Assembly: GCA_022376515.1 (NCBI GenBank)
Contig: WTXI01000152.1
Coordinates: 1 to 64,000 of the forward strand
Reading direction: 5' to 3'
Length of the DNA stretch: 64,000 nt
From: Lactifluus volemus
Lineage: Eukaryota > Basidiomycota > Agaricomycetes > Russulales > Russulaceae
Shown: positions 32,322-45,247 of the stretch, piece after piece
Position numbering within the stretch: position 1 is the stretch's first letter
Layout of the letters: the number at the start of each line of letters is the position of its first letter
Translations under genes and position numbers: made by a program
The notes under the pieces: model-generated
Told to the model about the DNA's origin: nothing
What the model saw: only the letters and a program-made list of their open reading frames with translations
Databases searched by the model: none

Positions 32322-34718
32322 TGAGAAGGCATGGCATCTTTAATTCTTTTTTTTGTTTCGCTGTGAAAATCTGAAATGGGTCATTGCGCCTTGTCGGTTC
32401 ATCACACTTCGCTATGGACGTGAGAACGTACATTTGAACATCCTCATCTATGAACTACACCGTCCGCAGCTCGACGGGTCTACATGGATACCCCCCATCG
32501 TAAAGCCGATATCAACGAGATGCTGCCTCTACTGTCCTGTTCTCCTGGGTTACGCATGGGTTCACATCCCATCTGTCACCTCCCCGAATGCTCGCTTAGC
32601 TTAGCAAATCAGCGGATCGTCCCTGGAACTTCCACTCATCCCCGAAGAATGGGGCGTCACATTGATATCACTTGTACAGCATGACCGTTTTTTGTTTGCT
32701 CCCCCGCCTCAAAACCCGATTTTCCATTTGTGGACGACGCTCAAGGGACGCTCAATTTGTCTTTGTGTACTGTGTCGGGCTTCAGGCTCTCCCTGTATCA
32801 CCGGTCAAATCCCTATAGCCACTGTCGTCCCTTAATCTTATTTTTTTGGAGAGTCTCCTGGACACCCGGTCTCCAGTCAATGAACAATCCTATCACCACA
32901 TTGCCGACGTTGCCATCTGACTGCCAGTGAGGACGTCCCTATCAACTTTCTCACATTTCACTTATCGATTTTTTTTATGACAAACGACTGGCACACCAAT
33001 CACATGGAGCATTTCACACCTACCAAGTCAGCAACGAGTGTTGTGCGGGTGAGTTCCGTAACGAGTGCCCGGAACGCGGAGATACCACAAACACCAGTTG
33101 TGGCGACCGCAACGGGGCACTTCTTCCTACCGTTCTAGCCCCAACCATGATGGTGGGCAGTACACGGACTGGAAGAAGAAGCGAGTACTCTCTTTGCTTC
33201 GCAGGCATCGCCAATGCTCAGCATTGGTTGTATTAGTAAAAAGCTGCCATTTGGGCCCATGTGCCACGTGCGTTTCGCTTATTGTAATAAAATCAAATTT
33301 CCCCTGAGTGAGACAAATCGACGGATTGCGCGCAAAACTACTGTGTACGTACTACGTACTGTACTGTACTGCAAGTACTGTACAGCGGAATCCCAACAGG
33401 TAACCGATCGCAGAGCGCGCGTCATCGCAATTACCTCCTTACTTGACAGCCAGCGAAAACCCCGTCGCTGAAACTCTCCCGAGTTCGTGGCTGGGTTCTC
33501 GAGGACAGTTCTTTCTCTCTCCGCACTGTCAGTGGATTCGGCTTCCCCGAGTTACGATACGATACAGGTTTCAACGAACTCGGGTGACCCAAACAAGAGC
33601 TGACAGGGATATCTGGGTTCAATCAACGTTTTTTTTTTTTCATTCTCGAGGAAGGGAACGAGGTGAGTTCTGGTTTCCAATTGTGTTTGATAAACGGAAT
33701 ACCACCAATTACGGACAGCTACGGTAAATTACAGTAGATCATCGCAGCATCCCTACTTTCCGATCCACATGAGTCAATCCTCGGTGTATACAATGTATAC
33801 GTAGTCGGAGGAGCCAGAGTTGGACTGTTATGTCGGATCAACGGCCGTACCGACCTCCACCAACCAATCAGATTATGGGGGTAAAAATTTATTCATGACA
33901 TAATTGTAGCGCTAATACCTGACTTGGCCCTGTCCCTGTTCCCTCACATACATTTCCTAATCCCAGTTCCTGAAACAAGTTGAAATGAAAAAAAAATATC
34001 CGCGTGTTTTGTTGTGGTTACCGAGAGAACGCCCAGGGTCTTCTTGATCTTTCGCTGGCCGCCATTCACTGGCACCCAGTAAGACAAGCTTCCGTTGTAC
34101 CTGGGCCGCATTGACCTGAAATTCCCCCGCATTTCGTTCCTTCACTCGTGCATTAGGGAGCTCTGATCTCTGTTGTGGTCTGTTGGTGAGAATTTGGGTT
34201 GTCAAAAACGCCACCAAAGTAAAGTTTCACTAGAGCTCAGGGTACCGTGCCCTGCTGATGTTTCGATAACAGTAGGTGGGGGGCTCACGCCACGGCCCGC
34301 CATCACGCATTGGGCCCTCTAGGACTTTGGCGCATATAAGCATGGTAGCATGACCATACGTAAAAGGTAACTCGGAAAGATGCGGTGCGTAAGAACGGAG
34401 ACGCTTCGCCGGAATTAATCCATCATTTTTGCTAAGGTACTCTACACAGTACAGTACACCGGGAAGTGGAAATGAAAGTGAAAAAAACAGTGGCCCAGAC
34501 ACAAGGAAGGTGGAAAGACGTGCAATAGTGAGAGGTCGATGAGGGAGGTAATGGGGTTATCTTTAGATAGATCATAACGTACATGACAGGATGACAGGAG
34601 CAAGGGCCGACAGGTCCCCATAAATGGTTTGGCATAAAAGCCACCGCTCCGGCGCGAGCAGAGAGAGCGCTGCCAGTGGCACTCCTCGGCCGAAATGTGG
34701 AGGAAAGGGGGAAATTTT
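32322..34718. other. Gene-poor stretch
   Basis: No recognisable gene is seen on either strand over about 2.4 kb. Notable small features are a TACTGTAC-rich run at 33345-33382, a related ACAGTACAGTACA at 34446-34458, and T- or A-rich homopolymers near 32343, 33630 and 33989. Minus-strand frames at 33957-34217 and 34230-34502 are open but unrecognisable. Confidence 0.4.
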
Positions 34719-35899
34719 TCAATCGCGGCCACGCAGTCGTGATATCGCACTCGCCAACCGACGCACTCTGGTACCCCCCACGCTCTTTGACCGCGCCCGC
34801 GTGGCTGCTCGCACGGGGAAGAACTGAACCGCCGTGTCGTTCGGGGAGACCGGTGAGAATGACGAGCTCCCAAGTGGGCGGTAAGATTCAAACGTCATTA
34901 CGACCGGTGAGGGTGAGTACGGAGATGGGAGTACTGGGGGAGATGGGAGTGGTGATGGTAGGGGTAGTTCTGGCAGTGGCTTGGATCCCGGATACGCAGG
35001 TGGCTGTAGAGGTAATGCGGGTTCGTGTGGAACGGTCATAGTTGCGATACTCGTATCAGAATCGGAAGAATATAATGTCAAGCTCGTGCGGGATGCGGGG
35101 AGTTGGGGCCGAGAGAGCGAACTCTGCCGGCGGGGTAGCTGTGTCCTAGGTATTGATGGTAGATCATCAGAGAGGCATGCCCAACAAAGGTCTTCAAAAG
35201 CGTCGAAGGGGTTGAGGAGCAGTTGTGAATCGAGGGATGCGAGAAGAGCGGGGTCAAATTCTAGAGGATTGCGCGAGTAGGCTGGTGCTGGGGACTCTGG
35301 CTCCTTTGACACAGGTTTCGGCGCTGGCGTATCAACTAATAAAGGTGAGGGTTCCGGCGTGGGTACAGGGGAAGGTGTAAATGCGGGTGCAGGGGCCGCA
35401 GGCTCCAGCGGGGGTGGGAGTCGCAAGGGACGAGATATTGGGGGGGTCGCTAATGCAGTAGACCAGTGTGCGGAGGCACTGCTACGAGTCTGGCTCGAGT
35501 CCGAGTCGGACTCGAGCGCAACATCATCGAGGGTCAAATCTGAATCTTGACTCCATATGCTCTCGGCGAGGTCAAACCCCGGTAATACTGTGTGCACATG
35601 GAGGATGTGAGCGTCCCGCGATAAGAATAAGCGCTGATGGCAAGGTGCTTACTCGCATCCTCGGGATGGCCAGAAGGGGAGAGCTCATTACCAAGATCAC
35701 CGAGTCGATGTCCTTGCGACATCTGCTGTGAGGAGGGAGCAATTATGAGGGATGATGAGTTGAGGGGGTAGGTTGGAGACACACGTACGGGTAAAAACTT
35801 ATAACCAGGAGGAAGGTATGGGGGCGGGCCTGGTTTGAATTCGGTGGTGAGATCGAAGTGGGGTTCTAAAAAGTCATAGTCTGCTGAGGGGACAGACAT
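34719..35899 (-). CDS. Proline/serine-rich protein of unknown function
   Basis: Three exons. The start at 35897-35899 gives MSVPSADYDFLEPHFDLTTE and then GPPPYLPPGYKFLP. After an intron (GTACGT...TCACAG) come QMSQGHRLGDLGNELSPSGH and PEDA. After a second intron (GTAAGC...ACACAG) the large exon starts LPGFDLAESIWSQDSDLTLD and runs to 34719. The total is about 350 aa. It is low-complexity, rich in Pro and Ser, with PPPY near the N-terminus and PPAY later that could serve as WW-domain ligands. The C-terminus is basic (RVRRLASAISRLRGRD). No catalytic domain or membrane segment is visible, so it is presumably an intrinsically disordered cytosolic or nuclear protein. Long plus-strand frames opposite it are shadows. 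Confidence 0.65.
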
Positions 35900-36433
35900 A
35901 GTGATGTGTGATGGGGGGGTAAAGTTGGAGATGTTGAGGAAGAGAAGAGTTAATAGGCGGAGAAAGTGGAGCGTGTGGTGAGGTGCAATAAATGGATAGA
36001 TGAGATAGGATATATATATTTGTATTGGAGGAATGAGGCGCAGGCCATTGCTCAGCTGCACCCTCGGCATCGGAAGCAAGTTGATCGTGGCGGCGCTAAT
36101 TTGTCAAATCTCAAATTTGGATCTGACACCCTCGGACTGTCACGCGTACCACTCTTCAGTTTGACTTCTTTGACCGTATCCAGGACCCGACGAGACAATT
36201 AACTTATTGTGTGAGATTGAGATCATTCAGTTCCGGAGCTAATACTGGGTTTTAACTTCTTTTGCTTTGCCTATCCGATATTTATTCGAGGTCCTTGCGT
36301 GATCTAATAGCATGCAGCAGTGATATACACAAGGTAACTGTGGATGGAGATATATATATAAAATTTGAGGGCGGGTATTGTGGGCACAAGCTGCGCATCC
36401 AGTGCTTCGCTAATCATCATTGTTGGCTTGTCG

Positions 36434-37343
36434 TCATCGTCCATAGTGTACTACTACGGGGTGGGCCTTGCGTTTGAAAAGTTCTCCCGCCTTACTTTTC
36501 CAGCTCCCGCCCGCTCCGGGTATTGTCAATCGCGATGACTGCGGCCTGAGCGTACATGGAGCCTGCACGTACGCCATTGTATGAGACGGAGCTTCTCGAG
36601 GTTCCGATTCTTCTACACGGTCCTCTACAACAACCCCGATCACGACATTGGTATCGACGGCACCCGATGACAAGCAGGTTCTAGATCGTGATAGGGTCAA
36701 CGTTCGTTGCAAAATTCCCCCCACCGATCGCGGCAAAATTTGCCGGCCCGCGATGCGGTGCACCTGCGTGACGTGCTCGCTCTCCGTGCTTCGCGCTCCA
36801 TCGTCCCCAAAGGACGACGACATTGAGCTCAGCGAGTCCCTGCTATGATTCTGCGCGATCAAGTCCGCGTCAGCCCCACCACACAGGCTTGAAGCGCACG
36901 CGCCAAGCGAGTGAGAGACACACATCTGACTGCGCTCTGTATAGTGGAGCAACTGTCGTCATACCACGGACAAAGGCCGTTGGCCCTTGCGGAGTGCCCA
37001 GAATCGTTTGTTGTGTAGTGTCCTCAATCTAAGGTGCGAGTTGTGAGTAGTCAGCATACACGTGGAAGGGTGTGTTCACTCGGTTCCCCTTACATGACCA
37101 AAGCGCGAAATTGAGACGCTCCCGCGGTGCCTGTGTGTCTGCCGAGCTGCCCGCTGGGTAGCGACGGAGATAGGTATGTTAGGAGAAACTACGGTATCTT
37201 CAACTTGCCTCGCCCGACGTTCGCTCTCCTCCTCAAGCTTGAGGAAGATCTGGCAGTGGCGGTGAGAACTCGATAAGGTTAACTCGAACGAGCAGCTGTC
37301 ATCGGCTCACTTCTTCGAATGCGTCTGGCCTCAATGTTGTCAT
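36434..37343 (-). CDS. Hypothetical disordered protein, four exons
   Basis: The proposed start at 37343 gives MTTLRPDAFEE. After a GTGAGC...TGCCAG intron comes IFLKLEEESERRARQVEDTV, a short charged helix ending SISRFGH. The next exon gives IEDTTQQTILGTPQGPTAFV. The last gives NHSRDSLSSMSSSFGDDGAR and continues to 36434, ending KRKAHPVVVHYGR. The spliced length is about 260 aa. All junctions are in phase with GT-AG borders, which supports a real gene, but no family is recognised. It is Ser/Arg-rich with a charged N-terminal helix and no membrane segment. It lies in the same orientation as the Pro-rich gene downstream, 530 bases apart. Confidence 0.55.
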
Positions 37344-39411
37344 TGTCGTCGTGAGGCGTTTATGAAGGAAGGAAAATGAGTGGAGAGGGTAAGAACTTGA
37401 GGATGGTGAGAACAATCTTTTAGACGGCGTGGTCGGCTACGGAATGGACATTCTGGAATATAAGTAATCTTTGTGCACCTCATGTACCCCAGGACCCTTT
37501 TTCGTGAATTGCAGGACCTGGTCCATCAAACGCTTCTCATCACTTGCCGGAACCGGAACCGGATAACTACGTTATAAGTTCTGCTTCCGTCCCTTTTCAA
37601 GCCGATCGAGCGCACGGGCAACACTGAGCGCAAAATTTGCATCGCGTCGGGACAGAGTAAACGCAGCAACGACGACCTGGTTGAAAAAGGTGATGTGATT
37701 TATAAAGAAAGGACAGGAAATTTGACTGCCTGGGAGAGGAAACCAGAGCATCTCTCTTCGGAGCGGTGAATGGTGAGCACCGTGGGTAGGAACCACGTGG
37801 CGACAATCAAATTCGTTTCATCTCCAGGCCAGGAATCAAATCACCGCGCATATTCTAGCCGCACTTTTCCCGTGAAAGTGTACATACAGTACCGCTTACA
37901 ATCTCATCTCATGTTCCAACACAGCGGGGATCGTCTCTTGGTCGCCTCGATCGCCATGATACGCAAATCGACCAACTGGTGCAAGGCCTTGGTGGCGGCT
38001 TGTGACTTGACTTTACAAGTTATTAATATCCGAAATACTCCCCGAAGAAAAAAAAAACACGCTCGGCAATTGTATTTCACGGCAGTTTCCTGGGTCCCAT
38101 GTACCGCATAAGCCGCTGAACGTAATTCTGTGAAACTGTCCTTGAAGTCTGCAATATATTATCACGTGCATCAAATGTCTCAAGAAAAAAAAAACAAGGA
38201 TCCGCGGGACATACGACAGATCCCTGGACTGTCTACCAACGCACAGACCTGGCGTGTGCCACGCCCGCGCCACATCCCCGAAGTCCATGCGCTACCCACC
38301 GCCTTAACAAATTCTTTAGCAATTAGCACTGCCGTGCCGCAGACACAGATAGGCGCTGCTACTTTGTCCATCTTCCAATATTGGGCAAACGTGCAGCACG
38401 ACTGTGGGCGGAAGAAGTCCTCTCTGACTACTCGCTTGCCTCGGCTTGTTGAAACTGCCAAGGATGCTCGGTAAACCGAGCATCGGCTCGCATCAAGTTG
38501 TTTTTCAAGTCGGAACGAAGGAGAATAGCATAGAACGCGAAGGCGAGGAACGGCTGAAGCACAGCGAACTAGAAAGAGGTTTGTATTGCTGGCAAGAACG
38601 CCTGGAAACAGAAACATAATTGACCCCCAAGTGACATATAGTGTATAGCGAACGTAACACAAAATAAACGGTGACAATTACCGTTTCTCTATGGCTTTTC
38701 TCATCGTCCTCAATATTTCATTAAGCTTCATTTCTAGCGTTCGAAGCCTGTGCATATGTAACGCCCCGATATTCGCGCATCTAATCCTGGCAGTTTTCAC
38801 CGGTCAGACCATGCTTCCTGCCTCCCGTATCTCCCAACATGTCAACCTGTATACTTTTCTGGGATATATTGATACTACATACCCCGGCGTATTGTGTCAT
38901 TGCACCGCCACAATTCGACCCTCCACGCTTACTTTCAGAGTCAACGGTACTCCTGTATGACCGCGGCGATGCATTGTCAGACACATGGATGGACTTTCCA
39001 CGGAACACTCTGCCGATCCGCTGCCGCGAGCGTTGACATTTTTCCAAGGCGCCCCGTTTTCCCATCTCCCCGGGTTGGCTTCGCGAAGTGTGATGCGGGC
39101 CGTGTGCACTTGCTCTCCAACACCCTCCTTTTTGCCCGTCTTCCTTTCACGAGATCAAACGATCTATGGTTGTAAGAGGTTGGATTCTACCTTATGGAAT
39201 CATGCTTATAATACAATTGAATCTGGTGCAGCGGACGAACAAGATGTATGTCAGCATGTGCAGCGCAGCGCACATCAAAGGTGAAAATGAAAAAGTGAAG
39301 CGAAAACAAAAATATCGTGAACAGGTATACATGGAAGCAGGGTAATGGAAAGGAAAAATGCAACGTACGATCATAACAAATCGTAACAGCGCGTCGCTCT
39401 ATGCAAGCAAA
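37344..39411. other. Gene-poor stretch
   Basis: Only short frames occur on either strand. One minus-strand frame near 38180-38370 (MDKVAAPICVCGTAVLIAKE) has a hydrophobic segment but no recognisable family or splice partners. One plus-strand frame at 38691 is hydrophobic at its start. I cannot support a gene here. Confidence 0.35.
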
Positions 39412-42400
39412 TCACTCAGGGGGCCACTCATCTTCACTAGCGGACTCGGCTGCCTTAGGTTTCTCCAGTGTGGTCGCACCCGTCGCAGGCGCGTCCACCA
39501 CAATCACCGGGTCTTCTCCACCACTCTCCCCCTTCAGGTCTACGATTACACCATCTGAATCAATCCCCTCGCCAGAAACGTCGACAGGAGCAGTAGGGGT
39601 GGCTTTAGTTTCCTCCAAGTCCACGAGCACACCATCCGAATTACTCTCGTCGCCAGGGGCATCGACACTGGCAGGAGCAGCAGAAACGGTTTCGGCCTGA
39701 GGTTTCTGCACGGCCGGTTTGTCTACGGCGTTCGAATTCAACCCAGACGGAGGAGGCACATTCTTATCAGCCTTGGCCTTCTTCGCCTTCCTCCTCTGGT
39801 TCTTCTTTGCGTTTCTCCGGGTTTTACTATTCCCAAGGCCACCGCCACCCGTCTGGGGAGTTTCGACCTCATCTTCCTCTTCGTCTGGAGTTTCGGGGCC
39901 AGACGAGGACATCGTAGAGGCAGTGCTGGCCTGACGAATATGATCAAGTCCGAGTCGCAATGCAGGCTTGACTACCGCATCAGACTTCCCCTCACCACTC
40001 GGCGTAATGGCACGTCCGTCGGCGGGCGTCCCACTATCGCCATCAAGTTGTGGTGTAACCTGAGTCTCCTTCGCGACCTCCTCAACCGGCTCCGCAGTAT
40101 TTCCCTGCGCCGTGGCAGACCCTTCCGTTCCCTTTGACACGGCCGTCTCGTCAACATTGTTCACGTCGGTATTCTTCTGGGCCTCCGACTCGACATTGTT
40201 GTTGTTAAGCGGCGCAAGGACCGAAGCCTCCTCGGAGGTGGATGGGGTTTGTTTAGTCGCGTTAGAGTCCTTTTCGGGGATGGGAGGGGCCGTGGAGACG
40301 TCTGAAGCAGCGGGGACAGGAATGGGGTTCTCGGCGCTAGGCTCGGGCTTAGCGGCAGCCTTCTCCGGCGTTATCTCTTGTGTCGTTTGTGATAAGTCAG
40401 CACCACTTTGGTTGGGAATAGAGTTAGTGGACTTGTCGTTCGAAGCCTCGGGACTTGCGGGGCGTTCTTCCCCATCGTTGTTCTTGTTCGTCTCTACTGC
40501 ATCCGAGGCCATAGGCGTCTCTGCCGGTTGGGCTTTCGCCTCACCAGGCGGGGCAGGGGGTATGGCCGGAGTCTCAGTCGTATTTGGAATCTTGTCGCCT
40601 TCGCTTTCGCCGACTCGACCTGTGGGATGATTAGTTTTTTTTTTTTAAAAAGATGCGACGCAATCAATCAAAATTACGTACCGTCCTGTTTTTTGCTTTG
40701 GTCAGGAACTTGAGAAACAGAAACGAGGGTAGTGGTTGATGACAGAGTGCTAGCAGACGAAGCAGTCGCTGGGGCAGGTGCTGCAGGTGGTGAAGATGTG
40801 GGTCCACGGGGAGCAGGATTAGTAGCCGATGTGCGTTGGGCAGAATTATTTGAACCTCCAGTATATTTGGGAGAATTGAGTTTCGGGACGGTAGGGGACG
40901 TGGGGCTGTGTCTGGCTTGAGCGTTTGAACCCCTCATACCGATAGGTTTTGACGGACTTGGTTCCTCTGCGGGGGGAGCGACCATTGCGGAGGCTACCTC
41001 GGCAACATGGGAGATTTTGTTCAAAAATCCACTGGCACTTCCCCAGACGCCCCAGGAAGCTGGACTCTTTGGGGAAGCCGCAGAGGGAGCCCTCGATGAG
41101 AGTTTCGCAGCTTTATCCACAGCTCTCTGTTGTGCGACCTTCTGTTCTGGGGTTAAGGCCCTCACAGTAGCACCGCCTGCCGTCTTCTGCTTTGCAACTT
41201 GCTCCTCATCCTGTTTCGCGCGTAATTCGGGCATCTCCTTCTCCGTCTCGGTATGCTTTTCTTGCCTCGCTGTCGCCGTGGCTACCACCTTGAGCCGTGC
41301 AGCCAGAGTATCACCTTGCTGATTCGCCTTCTCGGCCGTAGCTTTCAAGTTCGCCTCAGCTTCGGCATCCTCCCTCGCTTTCGCTTCTTCGGTCTCTGCC
41401 TCTGCTTTGGCCTTGGCGTCCGCTTGCTCCTTGGCTTTAGCCTCCGTCTCCGCCTTGGCTTTCTCCTCGGTCTCGCGTCGTTCCTTCTCGGCCACTTCTG
41501 CGTCAGCCTTGGCCTTGGCGTCCGCTTCGGCTTGCGCCTTCGCTTCAGAGTCGCGTTTCGCCTTCTCGGCTTCGGCCTCGGCTTTGGCTTCAGCTGCGAT
41601 TTTCGCCTTCTGGGCCTCAGCCTCAGCCTCAGCCTCAGCCTCAGCCTTCGCTTTAGCCTCGGCCTCGCGTTTCGCCTGAGCATCAGCCTCGGCCTTTGCC
41701 TTTGCCTCTTCTTCGCGTTTCGCCTTAGCATCTGCCTCGCGTTTCGCCTGAGCATCGGCTTCAGCCTTAGCCTCTGCCTCGCGTTTAGCTTTGGCATCAG
41801 CCTCCGCCTGAGCTTTAGCCTTTGCCTCCTTCTCCTGAGCTTCAGCTTTTGCCTCCGCCTCGCGTTTAGCCTTGGCATCAGCCTCCGCCTGAGCTTTAGC
41901 CTTTGCCTCCTTCTCGCGTTTGGCCTGAGCTTCAGCTTCAGCTTTTGCCTCTGCCTCGCGTTTAGCCTTGGCATCAGCCTCCGCCTGAGCTTTAGCCTTA
42001 GCCTCCGTCTCGCGTTTCGCCTGAGCATCAGCTTCAGCCTTTGCCTCTGCCTCGCGTTTGGCCTGGGCATCAGCCTCCGCTTGAGCTTTAGCCTTGGCCT
42101 CTGCCTCGCGTTTGGCCTGGGCATCAGCCTCTGCCTGAGCTTTGGCCTTAGCCTCCGCTTCAGCTTTGGCTTTGGCCTTGGCCTTCTTCGCCTCCAAAAT
42201 CGCAAGGCGCTTGGCCTTGGCCTCGGCCTTTTTCGCCTCAGCATCAGCTTTTTGTGCCTCTTCCGCCTCTTTGCGCGCCTTCTCGGCATCCGCCTGTGCC
42301 TTGGCTGCCTCGGCTTCCAAACGACGCCTGGTCTCCTCTTGCGCCTGGGCCCTGGCTTCAGCCTCGGCTCGCTCCTGACGGGACTTGTTATCGCGCGAGC

Positions 42401-44235
42401 GCCATGCGCCTGCCATGGGAGTATCATCTTCCGACTCGCGCGATGATGACTCGTAGCCGGGGTCACCCGGGACACTAGTTCCCATCAAGCTGGACACGAA
42501 GCCCAACAATCCGCCGGACGAGGCAGTGGTAGATGCGCTCTGCTTGGTGTGCTGAAGTGGACGATGTGTGTGTGCAACAGAGGCGGGGTCGGGTGTAGGT
42601 GTGGATGTGGATGTGGATGTGGATGTGAGCGGAGCATCGCGCTTTGGGGGCTCTGGACCAGAAACAGCTGCGCTGATCTTCAGCTGCTCCTTCTTGGTTG
42701 GTTCTGCCGTCTGTGAACGCATGCGCTCAGGGCGCGCCTCCTGTGAAGATGCGGTCGTAGTTACTTGTTCGCTTTGTGCTCGCGCACGCTCCGGGCGTGC
42801 ACTGCCCGCACCCTGCCCAGCCATCTCACTCTTTCTGGTAGGTCCTTGGCCCCCTTTCTCTGCAGCATTCTTTGAACTCGACGGGGCGCCCTGCGCCTGG
42901 GTGGTGTTCCTCGGTTCAACAACGTCCGACCTTGCCTGCGTAGCTGTACGCTCTGACTGATCTCCATCCGAAATAGCCTTTTTCATAAAATCTCGTTTAC
43001 TGGGGTCCAAGTGCATAACAAGATCCGATCTACTCGCCTCCGCTGCTGCTGCTTCCTTCCCTTTTGACTCTGGCTCGTTCGGAAACGCTGACACCCTCCC
43101 AGCCCCCTCACGCGCGCGCCCCCCTGGCCCGGCCGCTTGGGTAGACTGCGGCTCAGGCGGTAGGGTCGGGGCGACCTTATTTGCGACCTCCGCGGCCGTT
43201 GACATGGCCGTTGGCTCCATTTGTGTGCCCGTTGGCAACCCCGTTGGGGCCGCCGCCCGCACCTGCACTGGTAAGTCAGCATGAGATGAAGAGGTAAGAT
43301 AGGCATCCATCACCGATCCACCTCGGAATGAATTAGAACCAGGGGAACTCGTGCCATTAGTCTTGATGCCAAGTTGGGGAGTGTTGCGACCACCCGTTGG
43401 GGTACCACGTTCAGTAGGCGTTTGCGGTGGGGAAGGTCGCTCAGCATCTACGTCGGGCAAAGACAAGTGGAAGAGGTCCTTGACGAGGACATCCAGTTCG
43501 TGGCCCGCGAGATTCACTGGAGAACGTGGGTTTCCTGACTTCTTGCCGCTAGCAGGCGGCGCTCGCGCGATTTCACGGGCACGAGCGAGTTGCAGGGCAG
43601 TCTCCAGACCGAGCTGGCGACCTTCCTCGATTGTAATGGGCTGATCGCGCACTGTAAGTTCGCCATATGCTTCCAGAAGCAGGTTTCGGTCGACGTCATA
43701 GGTGTGGTAGGTAATAATCTTTTGGAGAGCGGGGATCTCAAGTTGCTCAAGCTCGCGAAGGGCGAGTTTTTTGACCTCGATAAAGTCCCACTGATGTGAG
43801 AGCTTTAGGATAGATGTCCAATCGTCGACCGAGGCCTCATAAATAGAGTATTTTCTGGAGCGTTGCGTTAGTCGAGAAGAGAAACGGAGAACGGAGAACC
43901 TACGGATTATAAAATACCCAAAGGAAGCGCTCGAAATCGACCCCGAACGTGTTTTCAAGGACAAAAGGGTTGTTATCGGAAGTGCCTTTGTTGAATTCGC
44001 CAGGTGGGGGAGGGTGGGGAAGTTTCTCTTGAAAGAACGGAGAATCGCGTGTGAAGAAATAGCGATGAACACGAAACAGATAATTTTCAACCTGTTCAGT
44101 CACGTTAATAAGACACAATACTCGCTCGATCATGAACCCACTTACGCGGAAGACGATGTCTCCTCCTGGGATGTAATATTCACCATGGCGAACGGTACGC
44201 TCGCCATTTGGGTTCGGGCTCACTGCTGAGTTCAT
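39412..44235 (-). CDS. Giant BTB/POZ-domain protein with Ala/Lys/Glu coiled-coil repeats
   Basis: First gene of the BTB array. Exon 1 (44235-44146) gives MNSAVSPNPNGERTVRHGEY and YIPGGDIVFR. After a short intron come VENYLFRVHRYFFTRDSPFF and FERFLWVFYNP, the BTB fold that mediates dimerisation or protein partnering. A third exon begins KYSIYEASVDDWTSILKLSH and carries the conserved post-BTB block ALQKIITYHTYDVDRNLLLE then LGLETALQLARAREIARAP. It continues with Pro/Ser linkers and several hundred residues of AEAKAKRE-type repeats. A final exon (after an intron near 40627-40681) starts RVGESEGDKIPNTTETP and ends at 39412. The total is about 1550 aa, far above the 250-350 aa of its neighbours, so a BTB gene has acquired a long tail. 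Function unknown; a cytoskeletal or scaffold role is only a guess. Confidence 0.8.
41345..42380 (-). repeat. Coding minisatellite in the giant BTB gene
   Basis: About 1 kb of imperfect tandem units made of words such as GCCTCCGCCTCGCGTTTAGC and GCCTGAGCTTTAGCCTT. On the minus strand they encode alternating KAKREAEAKAEADAQAK-type segments of roughly 10-12 residues, a strongly charged and probably continuous helix. The repetition allows long open frames in other phases and on the opposite strand, which are not genes. Confidence 0.85.
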
Positions 44236-45247
44236 GATCGTTAAAGATGGCGACAGTAGTGTCGCTTAGGTCGTAAAGTGTGAATAGGTACAAAAAGAAA
44301 AGAATAGGGATAGCGGTGAGGGGAAAGAGTGAAGGGAAGAGGGAAAAACGGGTCAACACGTTGAACGCATGAGGCCTTCGCTTATATATACGCGCAAAGG
44401 GCAATGTTGAATGTTCAACTTCTGTGACATAAGAAGAAAGCGCCCATCTCCCTTTTTTGGGGGGGTTGTTAATGAGAGCTTGGATCTGAACCATGAGGTC
44501 CATGACTAGTGGAAATGCTGCGATCTTGTTGGGAAATCACACCTCGTGTTGTTGTGCGTTCTTGCCCATATTTCTAGACCCTCTACCCAAACCTCGTGGT
44601 TCTCCTATCTGCGGGAACTACTAACCACGCTTGGAGGGTTGCTGGCTGTACGGTAGTAGAGTCAAGAAAGAGTCTGTGGACCGATTCAGATTGTCACTGG
44701 ATGGTGCGAACCCAGGGCTACTTCACCAAAGGTTGAATTTATGTCTTCCCAGAGTGTTGCCCGAGTCAAGAAATGACATTCAAATGCAGAGTGATCTGGG
44801 GCTCTCTGGTGCGCATGGTCCCCACGCTTTATCCAGAAGACGCTTGCTTCAGAGTCAACTAGCGAACCAAGTCGTGCTTTCTGGAAGGTTCGAACGTTTC
44901 CGAGTCGTCTATGTGTCTCTTGTGCATACAGTCAGAGCGTAATTATCCTTGTTATTTCTCAGGCTCGAGCCCTTCTATTAACTTCTCAGATTCCGCTCTC
45001 ACGTGTCTTCCTAACATCTATGGAATGTCAATTCCCGTCACCGGGCTCAGAGCACATAAAATCAAGTCGTAGCTTGCGTCATCATGATAGCAAAGCCTTG
45101 TCCACGATGAGCGGAGAGGTAGTCCTTATCTCAAGTTGCACGACCAGGCTTCGTAAGGTTCGATCGATTGTACTACACGATAAAACAAGATACACTATAC
45201 ACCATATTACAAACACAGGACGCCAATGGATACTCAATTGTCCCTAG
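44236..45247. other. Intergenic region between BTB genes 1 and 2
   Basis: The first 300 bases are upstream of the giant BTB gene and include a GCGCGTATATATAAGC box read on the minus strand (near 44380-44395), about 145-160 bases before its start. No gene was recognised. Confidence 0.4.

Noticed and set aside
35359..35550. Gly-rich plus-strand frame opposite the Pro-rich protein
   Set aside because: It is a simple complement of Pro/Ser-rich coding DNA on the minus strand, which has two in-phase introns.
41253..42446. Long plus-strand open frame (about 397 codons, Leu/Phe/Arg-rich) opposite the giant BTB gene
   Set aside because: It is the complement of the AEAKAKRE repeat. The repetitive, stop-poor DNA keeps this frame open, and its composition is a mirror of the repeat with no domain.
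41345..42475. Minus-strand frame rich in Arg/Pro (about 376 codons) in another phase of the same repeat
   Set aside because: Shadow of the BTB coding frame, which continues through BTB and post-BTB domains in phase; this one does not.
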